This document shows positions 1-9,716 of a stretch of 64,000 nt of DNA, piece after piece. Each line of letters opens with the position of its first letter. The first letter of the stretch is position 1. Location: positions 28,331 through 92,330 of the forward strand of contig CAWCJC010000010.1 in assembly GCA_963795835.1 (NCBI GenBank), in the 5' to 3' direction. Made by a program: the position numbers and the translations under genes. Source of the stretch: JALYXI01 sp963795835 (GTDB lineage: Bacteria > Acidobacteriota > Terriglobia > Bryobacterales > Bryobacteraceae). The notes under the pieces were generated by a model. The model did no database searches. It saw nothing but the letters and a program-made list of their open reading frames with translations, and was not told where the DNA came from.

Positions 1-703
1 CCTGTACCTCATGGTTCCGCGCTAGCTCCGCATAGCGCGCATGAATCTCCCGCTGTTGAACGGTGATCATAGCCAGGCTGCCTAGCGCAATTGCCAACGC
101 GCAGCCGAGGAGAACGAAAAGCAGCCGTTTCATCCTGGCGCGCAGGAGTTGGAAATCGGTCAGCAGTTCGGCATTTGCCAAGCGGAGTTGCCCGGTATTC
201 CAGGACACGATTTCCTCCGCCGCCGCAATTGCTTTGCGTTGACTCGGGAGCATTTCCGAGTTCAACAGCAACCGCACTTGACGATCGTCACGCAGATCCA
301 GCAGTGTGGCGTAGGTGCGGTCCTGATCCGCGATTAAAGACTCGAGATTCTCAATTAGCCGTTGCTCGTCCGGCTTACGAAGACGGGGATATTCTCCCAT
401 CACCTTTTGCATTTGCCGAAGCATGTTCTTGGCTTGGGGAAACGATCCGCTTTCCGTGCGTTGCAAACTCCTGCGCCAAGTTTCCATAGATGGTCAGTTT
501 TGATCGGACTTGAACTATGGGTTCGGTTCGGGACAAGAAATTGCGCCGAGCATCCTCTTCGCGGGTCATGCATTTCGCTTAGAGTTCGAAGAGCACTCCA
601 AGCCGGTAGCGAGCAAGATCGCCAAGAGCGCGGCAAAGGCCACGGCAAGAAGGAGGCGCGAAGAACGGCCCGGATAAGTCGCGTGTCTCTCAGCTTTGGG
701 CAT
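1..703 (-). pseudogene. Membrane sensor protein, N-terminal part (probable histidine kinase), frameshifted and cut by the window edge
   Basis: Read on the minus strand, an ATG at 703 begins a protein with an early membrane helix (RLLLAVAFAALLAILLATG), a helical extracytoplasmic stretch, a second membrane helix (RLLFVLLGCALAIALGSLAM, about positions 120-60) and a following charged helix that runs open off the left edge. This layout is that of the sensor half of a two-component histidine kinase; the kinase domain itself lies outside the window, so the class is inferred. The reading frame changes three times. Removing one base at each of 598-599 (GG on the coding strand), 563-565 (CCC) and 454-455 (GG) gives one continuous open frame, so insertion errors are as likely as true decay. 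The last frame is open from 487 to base 1. Confidence 0.5.
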
Positions 704-803
704 GGGCTGCACTGGTTTAAGCTTACTGGACCAAAAGAAGCTTTAGCGCGGTGCTCTCAGCGGGCCACGGGTCGTGTGGGCCATGCTGGCTGGATGACTC
801 GAA

Positions 804-1211
804 TCATTGTGGGTTGATCGCATTTGGATGGGCCTGATCGAGGCGCTTCTCAGCGGCTATCTGGGTAGGCTTCGACTCCTGATTGATCTCCCGCTCCAGA
901 AAGTAGTTCAGCGCTGTGCGGAGAGTCGCGATCGCGGCAAGCTTCTCGATATCGTTCCAGGTCGGCGTCACCGCGGTATTCAGAATGTCGGCCGCCAGCT
1001 CGAATTCAAGCGCAACCGCCAGCCAGCGGCCGAGTGTCAGGCGAACTTCATTCTTCTGTTCCGCCGGCGCCGTTCTGTTCAGGAACAGGCGAAGCGCTTT
1101 CACCGTGGCTTCGAGAGCGGCAAGGGCAATGATGAGCGCCGCGGCAAACTCAACGCATCGCGCAATATATTCGATGATGCTCTTCGAGAGACTTAGGATT
1201 GAGCTTTCCAC
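804..1211 (-). CDS. DUF1622 family small membrane protein
   Basis: A 135-residue protein with a hydrophobic helix near residues 15-45, then the family-like segment LGRWLAVALEFELAADIL and the segment LAAIATLRTALNYFLERE. These match my recollection of DUF1622, a family of small integral membrane proteins of unknown function, in which the alanine-rich helix and the NYFLERE-like end are typical. The C-terminal 30 residues are polar and probably cytoplasmic. It stands alone on the minus strand, next to an MscS channel on the other strand; no operon partner is visible. No activity can be assigned. Confidence 0.75.
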   Translation of the reverse strand: MESSILSLSKSIIEYIARCVEFAAALIIALAALEATVKALRLFLNRTAPAEQKNEVRLTLGRWLAVALEFELAADILNTAVTPTWNDIEKLAAIATLRTALNYFLEREINQESKPTQIAAEKRLDQAHPNAINPQ

Positions 1212-1508
1212 TGCTGATCAGAGCTGCCCTTTGTAGTGGGCGGAAATCCGTCCGAGCAAAGGGCTGTCTGTGTTTTCGGAGGCGAGGAAAAGGGGACGCA
1301 CTATCAATGCGGCCGTTGCCAAAGGGGAACGGTAGTGTGCGTGACTAGAGACCATGGTCTTCTCATTCCAAACTACTCTTAGCAGTTCAATACCCGTGAA
1401 GAAGAATAGTGGGAATCGGCACACTACGGCCGCAGCTAGTGAAGAGGCAACAACCGGTTTAGAGCGCGGCTGCTTCGCTCCGAATGCGGCTGGGTTCTAC
1501 TAGAGAAC

Positions 1509-2495
1509 ATGAATCAAGTCCTCCAATTCGTTGGACCACAGGGCGCGGTGCAGCTGTTCGGCGTAAAGCTGGTGGGAATTACCGGGGCGAACGGCAAGAA
1601 AATGCTGTTCTCAATCGCTTACATTCTCATCGTATGGCTTCTTGCCTGGGGGATCGGCGCTCTGGCCAGGGTGCTGATCCGGAAACGTTCCCTGCGCGTG
1701 GCTTTCTGGATCGAGCAGGCGATTCACCTCTTATCGGCGGCTATGCTCTTGATTGGGGTTTGCTCCATATGGTTCGACGACCCGGCCAGACTCGCAACAG
1801 CTCTCGGTCTGGTCGCAGCCGGCCTGGCCTTCGCTCTGCAACGCGTTATCACTGCATTAGCCGCATACATCGTGATTCTTAGGGGCAAGACATTCAACGT
1901 GGGAGACCGGATTGTGATGGGGGGAGTCCGCGGAGACGTTATGGACCTGGGCTTCATTCAGACCACCATTATGGAAATGGGCCAGCCGCCCGCCGTGCAA
2001 GATGCCGACCCCGCGATGTGGGTGAAAGCGCGTCAGTATACCGGCCGCATCGTTACCCTGACCAACGACAAGATTTTCGACTCGCCCGTTTATAACTACA
2101 CACGCGACTTTCCGTTTATCTGGGAAGAGATGACAATCCCAATTCCGTATAAGGCGGATCTGCCTCGCGCGGAGGAGATTATGCTCGCCGCCGCTCAAAA
2201 GCTGACGATCCCGGCACGCGAATTGGGCGAGAAAGCCTTAGCCGAGCTACAACGCCGTTTCTTTGTCGCCCCCGCCGATTTGGAGCCTCGCGTTTTCGTG
2301 CGCCTGACAGATAACTGGGTAGAGCTAACGGTTCGGTTTATCACCCAAGATCATGCGATTCGCGATGTGAAGGACCGGATGGGCCGGCAAATCCTGCAAG
2401 GGCTGAATCAGGCCGGCATCGGGGTCGCGTCCAGCACATACGACATCGTTGGCATGCCGCCGCTTAATATCAGGATGGACAGCGACAGGGCTTGA
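1509..2495 (+). CDS. MscS-family mechanosensitive ion channel
   Basis: A 328-residue protein with two N-terminal membrane helices (about residues 35-60 and 70-88), then a glycine/alanine-rich pore helix (LGLVAAGLAFALQRVITAL) followed directly by the beta-domain segment GKTFNVGDRIVMGGVRGDV. That order is diagnostic of MscS channels, which open under membrane tension and release solutes on osmotic downshock. The C-terminal alpha/beta domain is larger than in E. coli MscS because of a loop around AVQDADPAMWVKARQYTGR. The ATG at 1509 is the first in frame, and the upstream 290 bases hold no convincing gene. The neighbours (DUF1622, Crp/Fnr) do not suggest a dedicated partner. Confidence 0.88.
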   Translation: MNQVLQFVGPQGAVQLFGVKLVGITGANGKKMLFSIAYILIVWLLAWGIGALARVLIRKRSLRVAFWIEQAIHLLSAAMLLIGVCSIWFDDPARLATALGLVAAGLAFALQRVITALAAYIVILRGKTFNVGDRIVMGGVRGDVMDLGFIQTTIMEMGQPPAVQDADPAMWVKARQYTGRIVTLTNDKIFDSPVYNYTRDFPFIWEEMTIPIPYKADLPRAEEIMLAAAQKLTIPARELGEKALAELQRRFFVAPADLEPRVFVRLTDNWVELTVRFITQDHAIRDVKDRMGRQILQGLNQAGIGVASSTYDIVGMPPLNIRMDSDRA

Positions 2496-2514
2496 TCGAA
2501 GCGGACCGGCGCGA

Positions 2515-3270
2515 TCACGATCTTGCGCGAGAACTGACGGATTCGCGAAGTCTGGGTGTAGAAGATGTTTCGCCCAAGCCGAATCGCCGCAGCGAGGTTA
2601 CATCTTGAACCGCGATGAGACGGCCGCGAACCGTGATCAATCCGCGCTCCTGCAAGTGAGATAGGGAGCGGGACACAACCTCACGAACAGAGCCGAGACG
2701 CGCGGCGATCTCCTGGCGGGTTGCCGTCAATTCGAAGAGGCAGCCTTCATCCGTTTGCACTCCGCGATCCTGCCCAATGGTTGCCAGGTAAAGCGCGAGT
2801 CTTTCGTCGACGCTCCGCAGACTCAGCATGGACGCTACTTCCGCATAGGTTCTGACATTGTCGGCCAGAGAGGCAGCAAGCCGCCACAGCAGGTCCGGAT
2901 GGGCTTGGCACAACCGCTTCATGGTATGCATTTCCACGCAAAGAACAGTAGCCTGTTCCTCCGCCACCATCGTGCTTACGTAAACACTTCCATTGAATAC
3001 GCAGGCGCCGCCGAGTACGGAACCTGCTCGCTCGATACACAGCACCTGCTGCCGCCCATCCACATCGCTCCGATTGGAGCGAAAGGAACCTTCCATAACG
3101 ATGTTCACCGAAAGTGCGGCTTGGCCCTCGGTATATAGAGTCTGTCCCGGCGACAGGACGCGTACGGTGCCGCTTCTAGCTAAGTCGTCGACAGTCACGG
3201 ATGATAGCGTTTCAAAGATGCGGACGTCCCGAAGCATTTGAATGTTGTGTTTCATACTGTTCGGAGACAT
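2515..3270 (-). CDS. Crp/Fnr-family transcriptional regulator
   Basis: A 251-residue protein with a cyclic-nucleotide-binding-type beta-roll at about residues 14-130, a long dimer helix, and a C-terminal winged helix at about 170-225 whose recognition region reads TRQEIAARLGSVREVVSRSL. There is no N-terminal cysteine cluster, so it is not a classical [4Fe-4S] FNR. It could bind cAMP or another small ligand, or sense nothing directly. A second in-frame ATG at 3255 is an alternative start. The gene is divergent from the DUF542-act-cox operon, and a symmetric GTGA-N6-TCAC site lies between them, so it is the obvious candidate regulator of that respiratory operon and of itself. That link is inference. 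Confidence 0.9.
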   Translation of the reverse strand: MSPNSMKHNIQMLRDVRIFETLSSVTVDDLARSGTVRVLSPGQTLYTEGQAALSVNIVMEGSFRSNRSDVDGRQQVLCIERAGSVLGGACVFNGSVYVSTMVAEEQATVLCVEMHTMKRLCQAHPDLLWRLAASLADNVRTYAEVASMLSLRSVDERLALYLATIGQDRGVQTDEGCLFELTATRQEIAARLGSVREVVSRSLSHLQERGLITVRGRLIAVQDVTSLRRFGLGETSSTPRLRESVSSRARS

Positions 3271-3305
3271 CGGCCGGCATCCTTTGCACTTGAAGACTCG
3301 CTCAC

Positions 3306-3319
3306 GTGACTTTAGTCAC
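3306..3319. promoter_or_regulatory. Crp-type palindromic operator (GTGAC-TTTA-GTCAC)
   Basis: The sequence GTGACTTTAGTCAC is a perfect inverted repeat. Read as a Crp site it is GTGA-N6-TCAC, the core of the known Crp consensus TGTGA-N6-TCACA. It lies 36 bases upstream of the crp/fnr start and 40 bases upstream of the small gene that heads the ACIII operon, in the only intergenic space between them. Family knowledge makes it a likely binding site for the adjacent regulator. No promoter elements were confirmed. Confidence 0.6.
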
Positions 3320-3358
3320 CGCCCACCCTACGTCATCAAGACTAACTTCATCTGTAGC

Positions 3359-3566
3359 ATGAGATTCGATTCGACGACGAAACTGGCGAATTTGGTCCGT
3401 GCGCTCCCCAGCGCATGGCCTGTGCTGCAAAGCTTCGGCATTTCGGCCGACTCCGACTGGAATCTTACCTTAGTCCGGACTCGCCGAAGAGCGCCATTTG
3501 GACTTGAACGAATTGATGCGGGCGCTGGAAAGTTTGGCCTGGGAGGAAGAATCCGCTTCGAAGTGA
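3359..3566 (+). CDS. Small DUF542-like protein at the head of the ACIII operon (one frameshift)
   Basis: An ATG at 3359 opens a frame reading STTKLANLVRALPSAWPVLQ, which resembles the start of DUF542/ScdA_N domains (a helix in which a short protein declares residues to be used up by a di-iron or thiol site). After base 3477 the frame must shift by one; removing one G of the GG at 3477-3478 joins it to AEERHLDLNELMRALESLAW and a TGA at 3564-3566, giving about 68 residues. The normal paired cysteines of DUF542 are absent, so no redox or iron role can be assumed. The stop is 6 bases before actA, so the two are probably co-transcribed. The family call is from pattern resemblance only. Confidence 0.45.
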
Positions 3567-3572
3567 GTAGCT

Positions 3573-4223
3573 ATGCCTCAATTCTTTCTCCCGAGCACGA
3601 ACACGATCATGCGGTTCGGCCTGTACGGCTTCGTATTTTTCCTGGCCTTGATCGCTGCGATCGGTTACGCCATCGACCACTCGCCTTACGAAACGCGGCA
3701 GGGAGTGCCGCGCGAGCAGCCTGTTGCCTTCAGCCACAGACATCACTCCGGAGAACTCGGCATTGACTGCCGCTATTGCCACACATCGGTGGAGAAATCT
3801 TCATTCGCCAACATTCCTCCCACGTCAATCTGTATGAACTGCCATTCCGAAATGTGGGCTTCGAGTCCCGCTCTGGAACCGGTTCGTGAAAGCTATCGCA
3901 GCGGCAGATCGGTTGAGTGGACCCGTGTTCACGACCTTCCTATGTTTGTTTACTTCAATCACAGCATCCATGTCTCGAAAGGCTTTGGCTGCTCGGCTTG
4001 CCACGGACGCGTGGACCAGATGCCGCTCACCTGGCAGTCGGCGTCGCTCGAAATGAAGTGGTGCCTGGATTGTCACCGCAACCCTGAGAAGTATGTCCGC
4101 CCGCTAGATCAGGTCTACAACATGGCGTGGCAAAGCCCGCCGAATCAGCTTGCGCTCGGTCGCCGCCTGGTGAGCGAGTACCACATTCAAAGCATGACCA
4201 GTTGCGACACGTGCCACAGATAG
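3573..4223 (+). CDS. actA: ACIII subunit ActA, pentaheme cytochrome c
   Basis: A 216-residue protein with one N-terminal membrane anchor (about residues 14-33) and five CxxCH heme c motifs at 66-70 (CRYCH), 87-91 (CMNCH), 140-144 (CSACH), 164-168 (CLDCH) and 211-215 (CDTCH). Five hemes, one anchor and the position upstream of an iron-sulfur subunit identify ActA of alternative complex III, a quinol:electron acceptor oxidoreductase that replaces the bc1 complex. The protein ends one residue after the last heme motif. actB begins 5 bases after its stop. The hemes should lie on the periplasmic side and pass electrons towards ActE or the downstream oxidase. Confidence 0.95.
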   Translation: MPQFFLPSTNTIMRFGLYGFVFFLALIAAIGYAIDHSPYETRQGVPREQPVAFSHRHHSGELGIDCRYCHTSVEKSSFANIPPTSICMNCHSEMWASSPALEPVRESYRSGRSVEWTRVHDLPMFVYFNHSIHVSKGFGCSACHGRVDQMPLTWQSASLEMKWCLDCHRNPEKYVRPLDQVYNMAWQSPPNQLALGRRLVSEYHIQSMTSCDTCHR

Positions 4224-4228
4224 CGCCC

Positions 4229-7208
4229 ATGCCGAGAAACCGTGATTCCCAAGTCGATCTGTCCCACGTCCGCGAAATCCTGAGCGGCGCTCGAGGCGAG
4301 GAGTACTGGCGCAGCCTGGAGCAGGTCGCCGAGTTACCGGAAGTGCGCGAGATGATCGAGCGCGAATTTCCGTCGGGTGCGAGCGAATGGGGGAAGGGCG
4401 CCGACCGACGGAATTTCCTGCGGCTCATGGCGGCCTCGTTGGGACTGGCCGGGTTGACAGCGTGTACGCGCCAACCGACGGAAACCATCATGCCGTACGC
4501 GCAACCGCCCGAAGAAGCGATACCGGGCATTCCGCTTTACTACGCAACGGCGGTTGCCCAGCCGGATGGCTTATTGCAGGGAGTTTTAGTGGAGACTCAT
4601 CTGGGCCGCCCGACCAAAGTTGAGGGCAACCCCGATCACCCTGCGAGCCTTGGCGCCACCAGCGTGCATTCCCAAGCGGCGGTTCTTGACCTTTACGATC
4701 CGGATCGATCCCAAAACGTTGCCACACGCGGCGAGATCAGCAGTTGGCCGGACTTCCAGATCCGGCTGGCCAACGTGCTGGCTCAGAATCGCGCCACCAG
4801 CGGAGCACGAATACGCTTTCTGAGCCCTACACTGTTTTCGCCCAGCCTGATTGCTCTGCGGAATGAAATCATGACCGCACTTCCGGAGGCCCGGTGGGTA
4901 GAATCCGAGCCCGCCGGCTCCGAGAACGCACGCCTGGGCTCGGCGCTGGCATTCGGATCTGCGACGCATACGTATTACAAGTTAGATCGCGCCCGCGTGA
5001 TCCTTGCGATCGACAGCGACTTTCTTTCCAGTGGTTCCGCCGCAACCCGCTACGGGAGAGATTTCATCCATGGCCGCCGTATGCGTGACGGCAACCGCGA
5101 CATGAACCGGCTCTATGCCGTTGAACCGGCGCCGTCAATTACTGGTGGTCGCGCCGATCATCGCTTCACCTTACCAGGGTCTGAGATTCCCGCGTTTACC
5201 GCTCAGCTTGCTGCGGGTCTGGGCGTGAATGGGTATTCCTCAAAGGCCGCGAACACTCCTGCATGGCTTGCGCCCCTGGTCAAAGACTTGAAAGCTCACC
5301 GCGGCGCATCGGCCGTCATCACTGGTGATTGGCAGCCGCCTGAAGTGCACGCATTGGTGCACCAGATCAACGGAGAGCTTGGCAACTTCGGCCAAACTGT
5401 GATTGCGACCGAACCGCTGGTGGCGAAACCGGCGAACTCGTTCCTAGCCTTGAAGGAACTGGTGGGCGAAATGAACGCGGGTAAGGTGGACCTGCTTGTG
5501 ATCCTAGGCTGCAACCCCGCTTACGATGCGCCCGCCGACCTGGACTTTGCCGCCGCACTGAAAAAAGTTCGGAGCAGCGTCCATCTATCGCAATTCGACG
5601 ACGAAACTTCATTTCTTTGCGACTGGCATATTCCGGAAGCGCACCCGTTTGAGCATTGGAGCGACGGCCGCGCTTACGACGGAACAGTTACCATCCAGCA
5701 ACCGCTGATTGCACCGTTGTTCGGCGGGATTTCACCCCATGAATTTCTAAGCGCTTTCACGCCGCGCCCTTCACGCACCAGCTATGCGGTGGTTCGCGAT
5801 TACTGGAAAACGCAACATGCCGGCGCGGACTACGAAGATTGGTGGGCACAATCCGTTCACGACGGCCTGATTGCCGGCTCCGCGCTGCCCGCCAAAACAG
5901 TCACGCCAAACTCGACTCCGATTCAGATTCCAGCCCCCCCCAATCGCACCAATGCCGACGATCTCGAAGTGATCTTCCGGCCCGATCCCTACATCGCCGA
6001 CGGCCGGACGGCCAATAACGCGTGGCTGCAGGAATTGCCGCGTCCATTCACCAAGCTCACCTGGGATAACGCGGTGCTGCTGGCGCCGGCAACCGCAGAA
6101 AAGCTAAAACTTGCAAGTCAACAGTTAGTGGAACTGCGCCACAACGGCAAGACTGTTCGCGGTTCTGTATATCTGAACCCGGGGCAAGCTTTCGGCAGCG
6201 TCGCGCTGCACCTGGGCTTTGGCCACACGCGCCTGGGCAGAGCGGCCAATGGCGCGGGCTTCAACGCTTACCGCCTTCGCGGATCTAACGCTCCCTGGGC
6301 TGATAGCGGTCTCACTATTCATCCCACGGAAGATACGTTTCCTCTGGCCTCCACGCAGATGCACCACACCATGGAAGGCCGGCCGATCATTCTGACTGCC
6401 ACGCTCGCCGAATTCGAGGCCAACCCGAAGTTCGCGAAAGAGGCCACCGAGAAAGAAGATCCGCTAACGCTCTACAAGCCTTACGACTACACCGGCTATG
6501 CGTGGGGCATGACGATCGACCAAACCGCGTGCGTGAACTGCAGCGCGTGCGTGGTGGCCTGCCAGGCGGAAAACAATATCGCCGTGGTCGGGAAGCAGCA
6601 GGTGCTGGCGCGGCGCGCGATGCACTGGATTCGGATTGACAACTACTACAAGGGGAGCGCCGACAACCCCTCCATGCATGCCCAGCCGCTACCATGCATG
6701 CATTGCGAAGACGCGCCGTGTGAAGTGGTCTGCCCGGTTCAGGCCACCAATCATAGCTCGGAAGGCATCAACGACATGGTTTACAACCGCTGCGTGGGCA
6801 CGCGGTACTGTTCGAACAACTGCCCCTACAAGGTGCGGCGCTTTAACTTTTTCCTCTACTCGGATTGGAACACCGAATCGCTTAAGCTGCAGAAAAATCC
6901 GGATGTTACCGTGCGGAGCCGCGGCGTCATGGAAAAGTGCACCTACTGCATCCAGCGCATTCGCGAAGCCCACATCACTTCGGATAAGGAAAATCGGTTC
7001 CATTCGCGATGGTGAAATTCAAACGGCTTGTCAGCAAGCCTGCCCCACCCAAGCGATCGTTTTCGGCAACATCAACGATAAGCAAAGCCAGGTAGCGCGA
7101 CTGAAACGCGAGCCTACGAATTACTCTCTGCTTGCCGATCTGAACACCCGTCCCCGCACTACATATCTGGCGGACATCAGAAATCCGAATCCGGAGATTC
7201 AGGCGTGA
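4229..7208 (+). CDS. actB: ACIII subunit ActB, iron-sulfur protein (one frameshift)
   Basis: I place the start at the ATG 4229, just after actA; an open frame extends upstream to 4127 but lies inside actA. The N-terminus carries a Tat-like segment (DRRNFLRLMAASLGLAGLTAC). The first two thirds resemble the molybdopterin-enzyme fold without the cofactor. The last third is ferredoxin-like, with cysteine groups CVNCSACVVAC, CMHCEDAPCEVVC, CVGTRYCSNNC, CTYC and CQQAC, enough for four Fe-S clusters as known for ActB. The frame breaks near 6998: removing one T from the TT at 6998-6999 restores RSIRDGEIQTACQQACPTQA and gives 992 residues. The end overlaps actC by four bases, so translation is probably coupled. 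Confidence 0.93.
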
Positions 7209-8593
7209 GCGAATCGGGTCCTAACCCCAACACCGCTACCACCGACCGCCTGCCGGTGATCGAGCCTGGCTATACGTACGCCAGCGTCACCGATAAGATT
7301 GCGTCTATCGTTCTCACCAAGAAGACGCCGCTGGTCTGGTTCCTGGGCTTCTCGATCGCGACGATGCTTCTCGGGCTGTTCCTGATTTCGGTCACGTATC
7401 TGTTCGCCAAGGGCATTGGTATTTGGGGCGTCAATATACCGAACGCGTGGGGGTTCGCGATCACCAACTTCGTCTGGTGGGTGGGAATCGGCCATGCGGG
7501 CACGCTCATTTCCGCTATTCTGCTGCTGCTCAATCAGAAGTGGCGTAACTCCATCAACCGCTTTGCCGAGGCCATGACACTCTTCGCGGTGGCGTGCGCC
7601 GGGATGTTTCCCATCCTGCATTTGGGCCGCGCCTGGATCTTCTACTGGCTCTTCCCTTACCCGAATGCGATGGGCGTTCAACCGCAGTTTCGCAGCCCGC
7701 TGGTGTGGGATGTGTTTGCCGTATCCACTTATGCGATCGTCTCGCTCCTGTTCTGGTATATCGGCCTGGTGCCTGACCTGGGAACCTTGCGTGACCGATC
7801 GAAAACAAAGCTGTCGTACGCCTTTTACGGCATTCTTTCGCTGGGATGGCGAGGCGCCTCAAAGCACTGGCAGGCTCATGAAACCGTGATGCTGCTAATG
7901 GCGGGGCTGGCTACGCCGCTGGTGCTCTCAGTGCACACCGTAGTCAGTTTCGACTTCACGATTGCAATTCTGCCCGGCTGGCATTCCACCATCTTTCCGC
8001 CGTACTTCGTCGCAGGAGCTATTTATTCGGGTTTCGCCATGGTGCTGATCCTCGCGATTCCGCTGCGCAAGATTTACGGACTGGAAGGCTTCATCACCCA
8101 GCAGCACCTGCAAAATGCGGCCAAGCTCATGCTCGGCACCGGTCTAATCCTCGCCTACACCTATGCATGGGAACCATTCATTGCCTGGTATAGCGGCGAC
8201 GCCTATGAGATGGCCGTGGTCGCCAATCGCGCTCACGGGCCGGAATCGTGGTCGTTCTGGACCGTGATCGTTTGCAACGTAATTATTCCGCAAGCTCTGT
8301 GGTTCAAGCGCGTGCGCAGCAGCCCCCTGCTTCTGTTCCTTGAAGCCGCTGTCATCCTGTACGGCATGTGGCTAGAGCGGTTCATGCTGATCATCACCAG
8401 TCTGCACCGGGACTACTTGCCTTCCTCCTGGGCTAACTTCATCGCGACTTTCTGGGACAACGCCACGCTGTTCGGATCGATTGGCCTCTTCTTCTTTCTG
8501 TTCCTGCTCTTCATCCGGTTCATGCCGATGATCTCCATCTCAGAACTCCGCGAGCTGCTGCCGAGCGCGCGTCCCCTGGAGCATAAGAAATGA
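7205..8593 (+). CDS. actC: ACIII subunit ActC, NrfD-like membrane protein
   Basis: A 462-residue polytopic protein with about ten membrane helices, related to NrfD/PsrC-type quinol-binding subunits. Recognisable segments include WWVGIGHAGTLISAILLLL, HLGRAWIFYWLFPYPN and PLVLSVHTVVSFDF, the last two holding histidines typical of ActC. It should form a quinol-binding membrane module that hands electrons to ActB. The GTG start at 7205 overlaps the actB stop by four bases and its stop overlaps actD by four bases. ActF, also NrfD-like, is encoded three genes downstream, as expected for ACIII. Confidence 0.94.
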   Translation: MSESGPNPNTATTDRLPVIEPGYTYASVTDKIASIVLTKKTPLVWFLGFSIATMLLGLFLISVTYLFAKGIGIWGVNIPNAWGFAITNFVWWVGIGHAGTLISAILLLLNQKWRNSINRFAEAMTLFAVACAGMFPILHLGRAWIFYWLFPYPNAMGVQPQFRSPLVWDVFAVSTYAIVSLLFWYIGLVPDLGTLRDRSKTKLSYAFYGILSLGWRGASKHWQAHETVMLLMAGLATPLVLSVHTVVSFDFTIAILPGWHSTIFPPYFVAGAIYSGFAMVLILAIPLRKIYGLEGFITQQHLQNAAKLMLGTGLILAYTYAWEPFIAWYSGDAYEMAVVANRAHGPESWSFWTVIVCNVIIPQALWFKRVRSSPLLLFLEAAVILYGMWLERFMLIITSLHRDYLPSSWANFIATFWDNATLFGSIGLFFFLFLLFIRFMPMISISELRELLPSARPLEHKK

Positions 8594-9138
8594 GCCGCCC
8601 GAAGCCACGTCCTCCAATTTACGGACTGATTGCCGAATGGGAGAAGCCGGAGGCTCTGGTCGATGGCATCCGCAAGGTACGCGAGCGCGGCTTTCGTCGA
8701 ATCGAGGCATATACGCCGTTCTCCATCGAAGCGGTGGATGAGGCAATGGAAAACCCGCGCAGCAAACTGCCACTGATCGTTCTTTGCGGAGGCATCTTCG
8801 GATTTTGCGCCGCGTGGGTGCTGCAGTACTACATTGCCGTTTTCAATTACCCCATCAACGTGGGCGGCCGGCCGCTGAATAGCTGGCCCGCTTTTATCGT
8901 CGTCATGTTCGAGATGACGATACTCTGCGCCGCGCTCTCCGGCTTCTTCGGCTTGTGGATCACGTGCGGGCTCCCGCGTCCGCACCATCCCCTGTTCAAC
9001 GTGCCGGAATTCCAATTGGCGAGCCGCGACCGCTTCTTTCTCTGCATCGAATCGAGCGACCCGCTATTTAATACTGGAGCCACGCGCGATTTCCTGTATC
9101 GCCTGGATCCGCTGAGCGTGTCCGAGGTGGAGTGGTGA
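8590..9138 (+). CDS. actD: ACIII subunit ActD, DUF3341 membrane protein
   Basis: A 182-residue protein with a soluble N-terminal domain containing IYGLIAEWEKPEALVDGIRK and a GFRRIEAYTPFSIE stretch, followed by two membrane helices at about residues 60-80 and 98-120 and a soluble tail ending VSEVEW. This is the DUF3341 layout of ActD. It has no visible cofactor site and is thought in known ACIII structures to be a structural subunit. The ATG at 8590 overlaps the actC stop; the stop at 9138 overlaps the actE start. Confidence 0.93.
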   Translation: MSRPKPRPPIYGLIAEWEKPEALVDGIRKVRERGFRRIEAYTPFSIEAVDEAMENPRSKLPLIVLCGGIFGFCAAWVLQYYIAVFNYPINVGGRPLNSWPAFIVVMFEMTILCAALSGFFGLWITCGLPRPHHPLFNVPEFQLASRDRFFLCIESSDPLFNTGATRDFLYRLDPLSVSEVEW

Positions 9139-9716
9139 CTCGCATTCAAGCTGCGCTCATGGTTCTTATGGCCGCTTTGCTATCCGGCTGCCGGCAGGAC
9201 ATGCAAGATCAGCCGCGTTATAAACCTCTTCAGCGCAGCAACTTCTTTGAGGACGGCCGAAGCGCTCGTCCGATCATCGCCGGTACGATTGCTCGCGGGC
9301 ATCTGCGTCGGGACTCAGCTTTCTTCTTTGGGGCGGTTAATGGCCAATTTGTCGCCGCTCCTCCGCTCACTGTGGATGCGGCGCTTCTTGCGCGGGGCCG
9401 TGACCGCTACGACATCTATTGCAGCCCGTGCCATAGTCCGGCCGGGGACGGGCGAGGGATGGTGGCGCTTCGCGGGTTCCGCTATCCGCCATCGTTCCAT
9501 AGCGATCGGCTGCGTGGCGTACCGGATGGCTACATCTATGCGGTGATTGCGAACGGCTATGGCGCGATGTCGAACTATGCCTACCAACTCGAACCGCGCG
9601 ATCGATGGGCGGTCACCGAGTACGTGCGCGTGCTTCAGTTCAGCCGCAATGCGAATGCCTCCGATCTTGACGACAGCGACCGTCAAGCGCTGGAACGCGC
9701 GGGAGGTGCCCGCTAA
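9132..9716 (+). CDS. actE: ACIII subunit ActE, monoheme cytochrome c lipoprotein
   Basis: A 194-residue protein with a lipoprotein signal whose lipobox is LSGC (Cys20) and one heme c motif CSPCH at residues 97-101. After it comes GDGRGMVALRGFRYPPSFH and a helical cytochrome c tail. This fits ActE, the lipid-anchored monoheme subunit of ACIII facing the periplasm. Two adjacent GTG codons at 9132 and 9135 could start it; both lie within the end of actD. Its TAA shares its last base with the ATG of actF. Confidence 0.93.
   Translation: MVTRIQAALMVLMAALLSGCRQDMQDQPRYKPLQRSNFFEDGRSARPIIAGTIARGHLRRDSAFFFGAVNGQFVAAPPLTVDAALLARGRDRYDIYCSPCHSPAGDGRGMVALRGFRYPPSFHSDRLRGVPDGYIYAVIANGYGAMSNYAYQLEPRDRWAVTEYVRVLQFSRNANASDLDDSDRQALERAGGAR

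Noticed and set aside
1218..1424. A 68-codon frame on the minus strand
   Set aside because: No family features, poor codon usage and no neighbour support.
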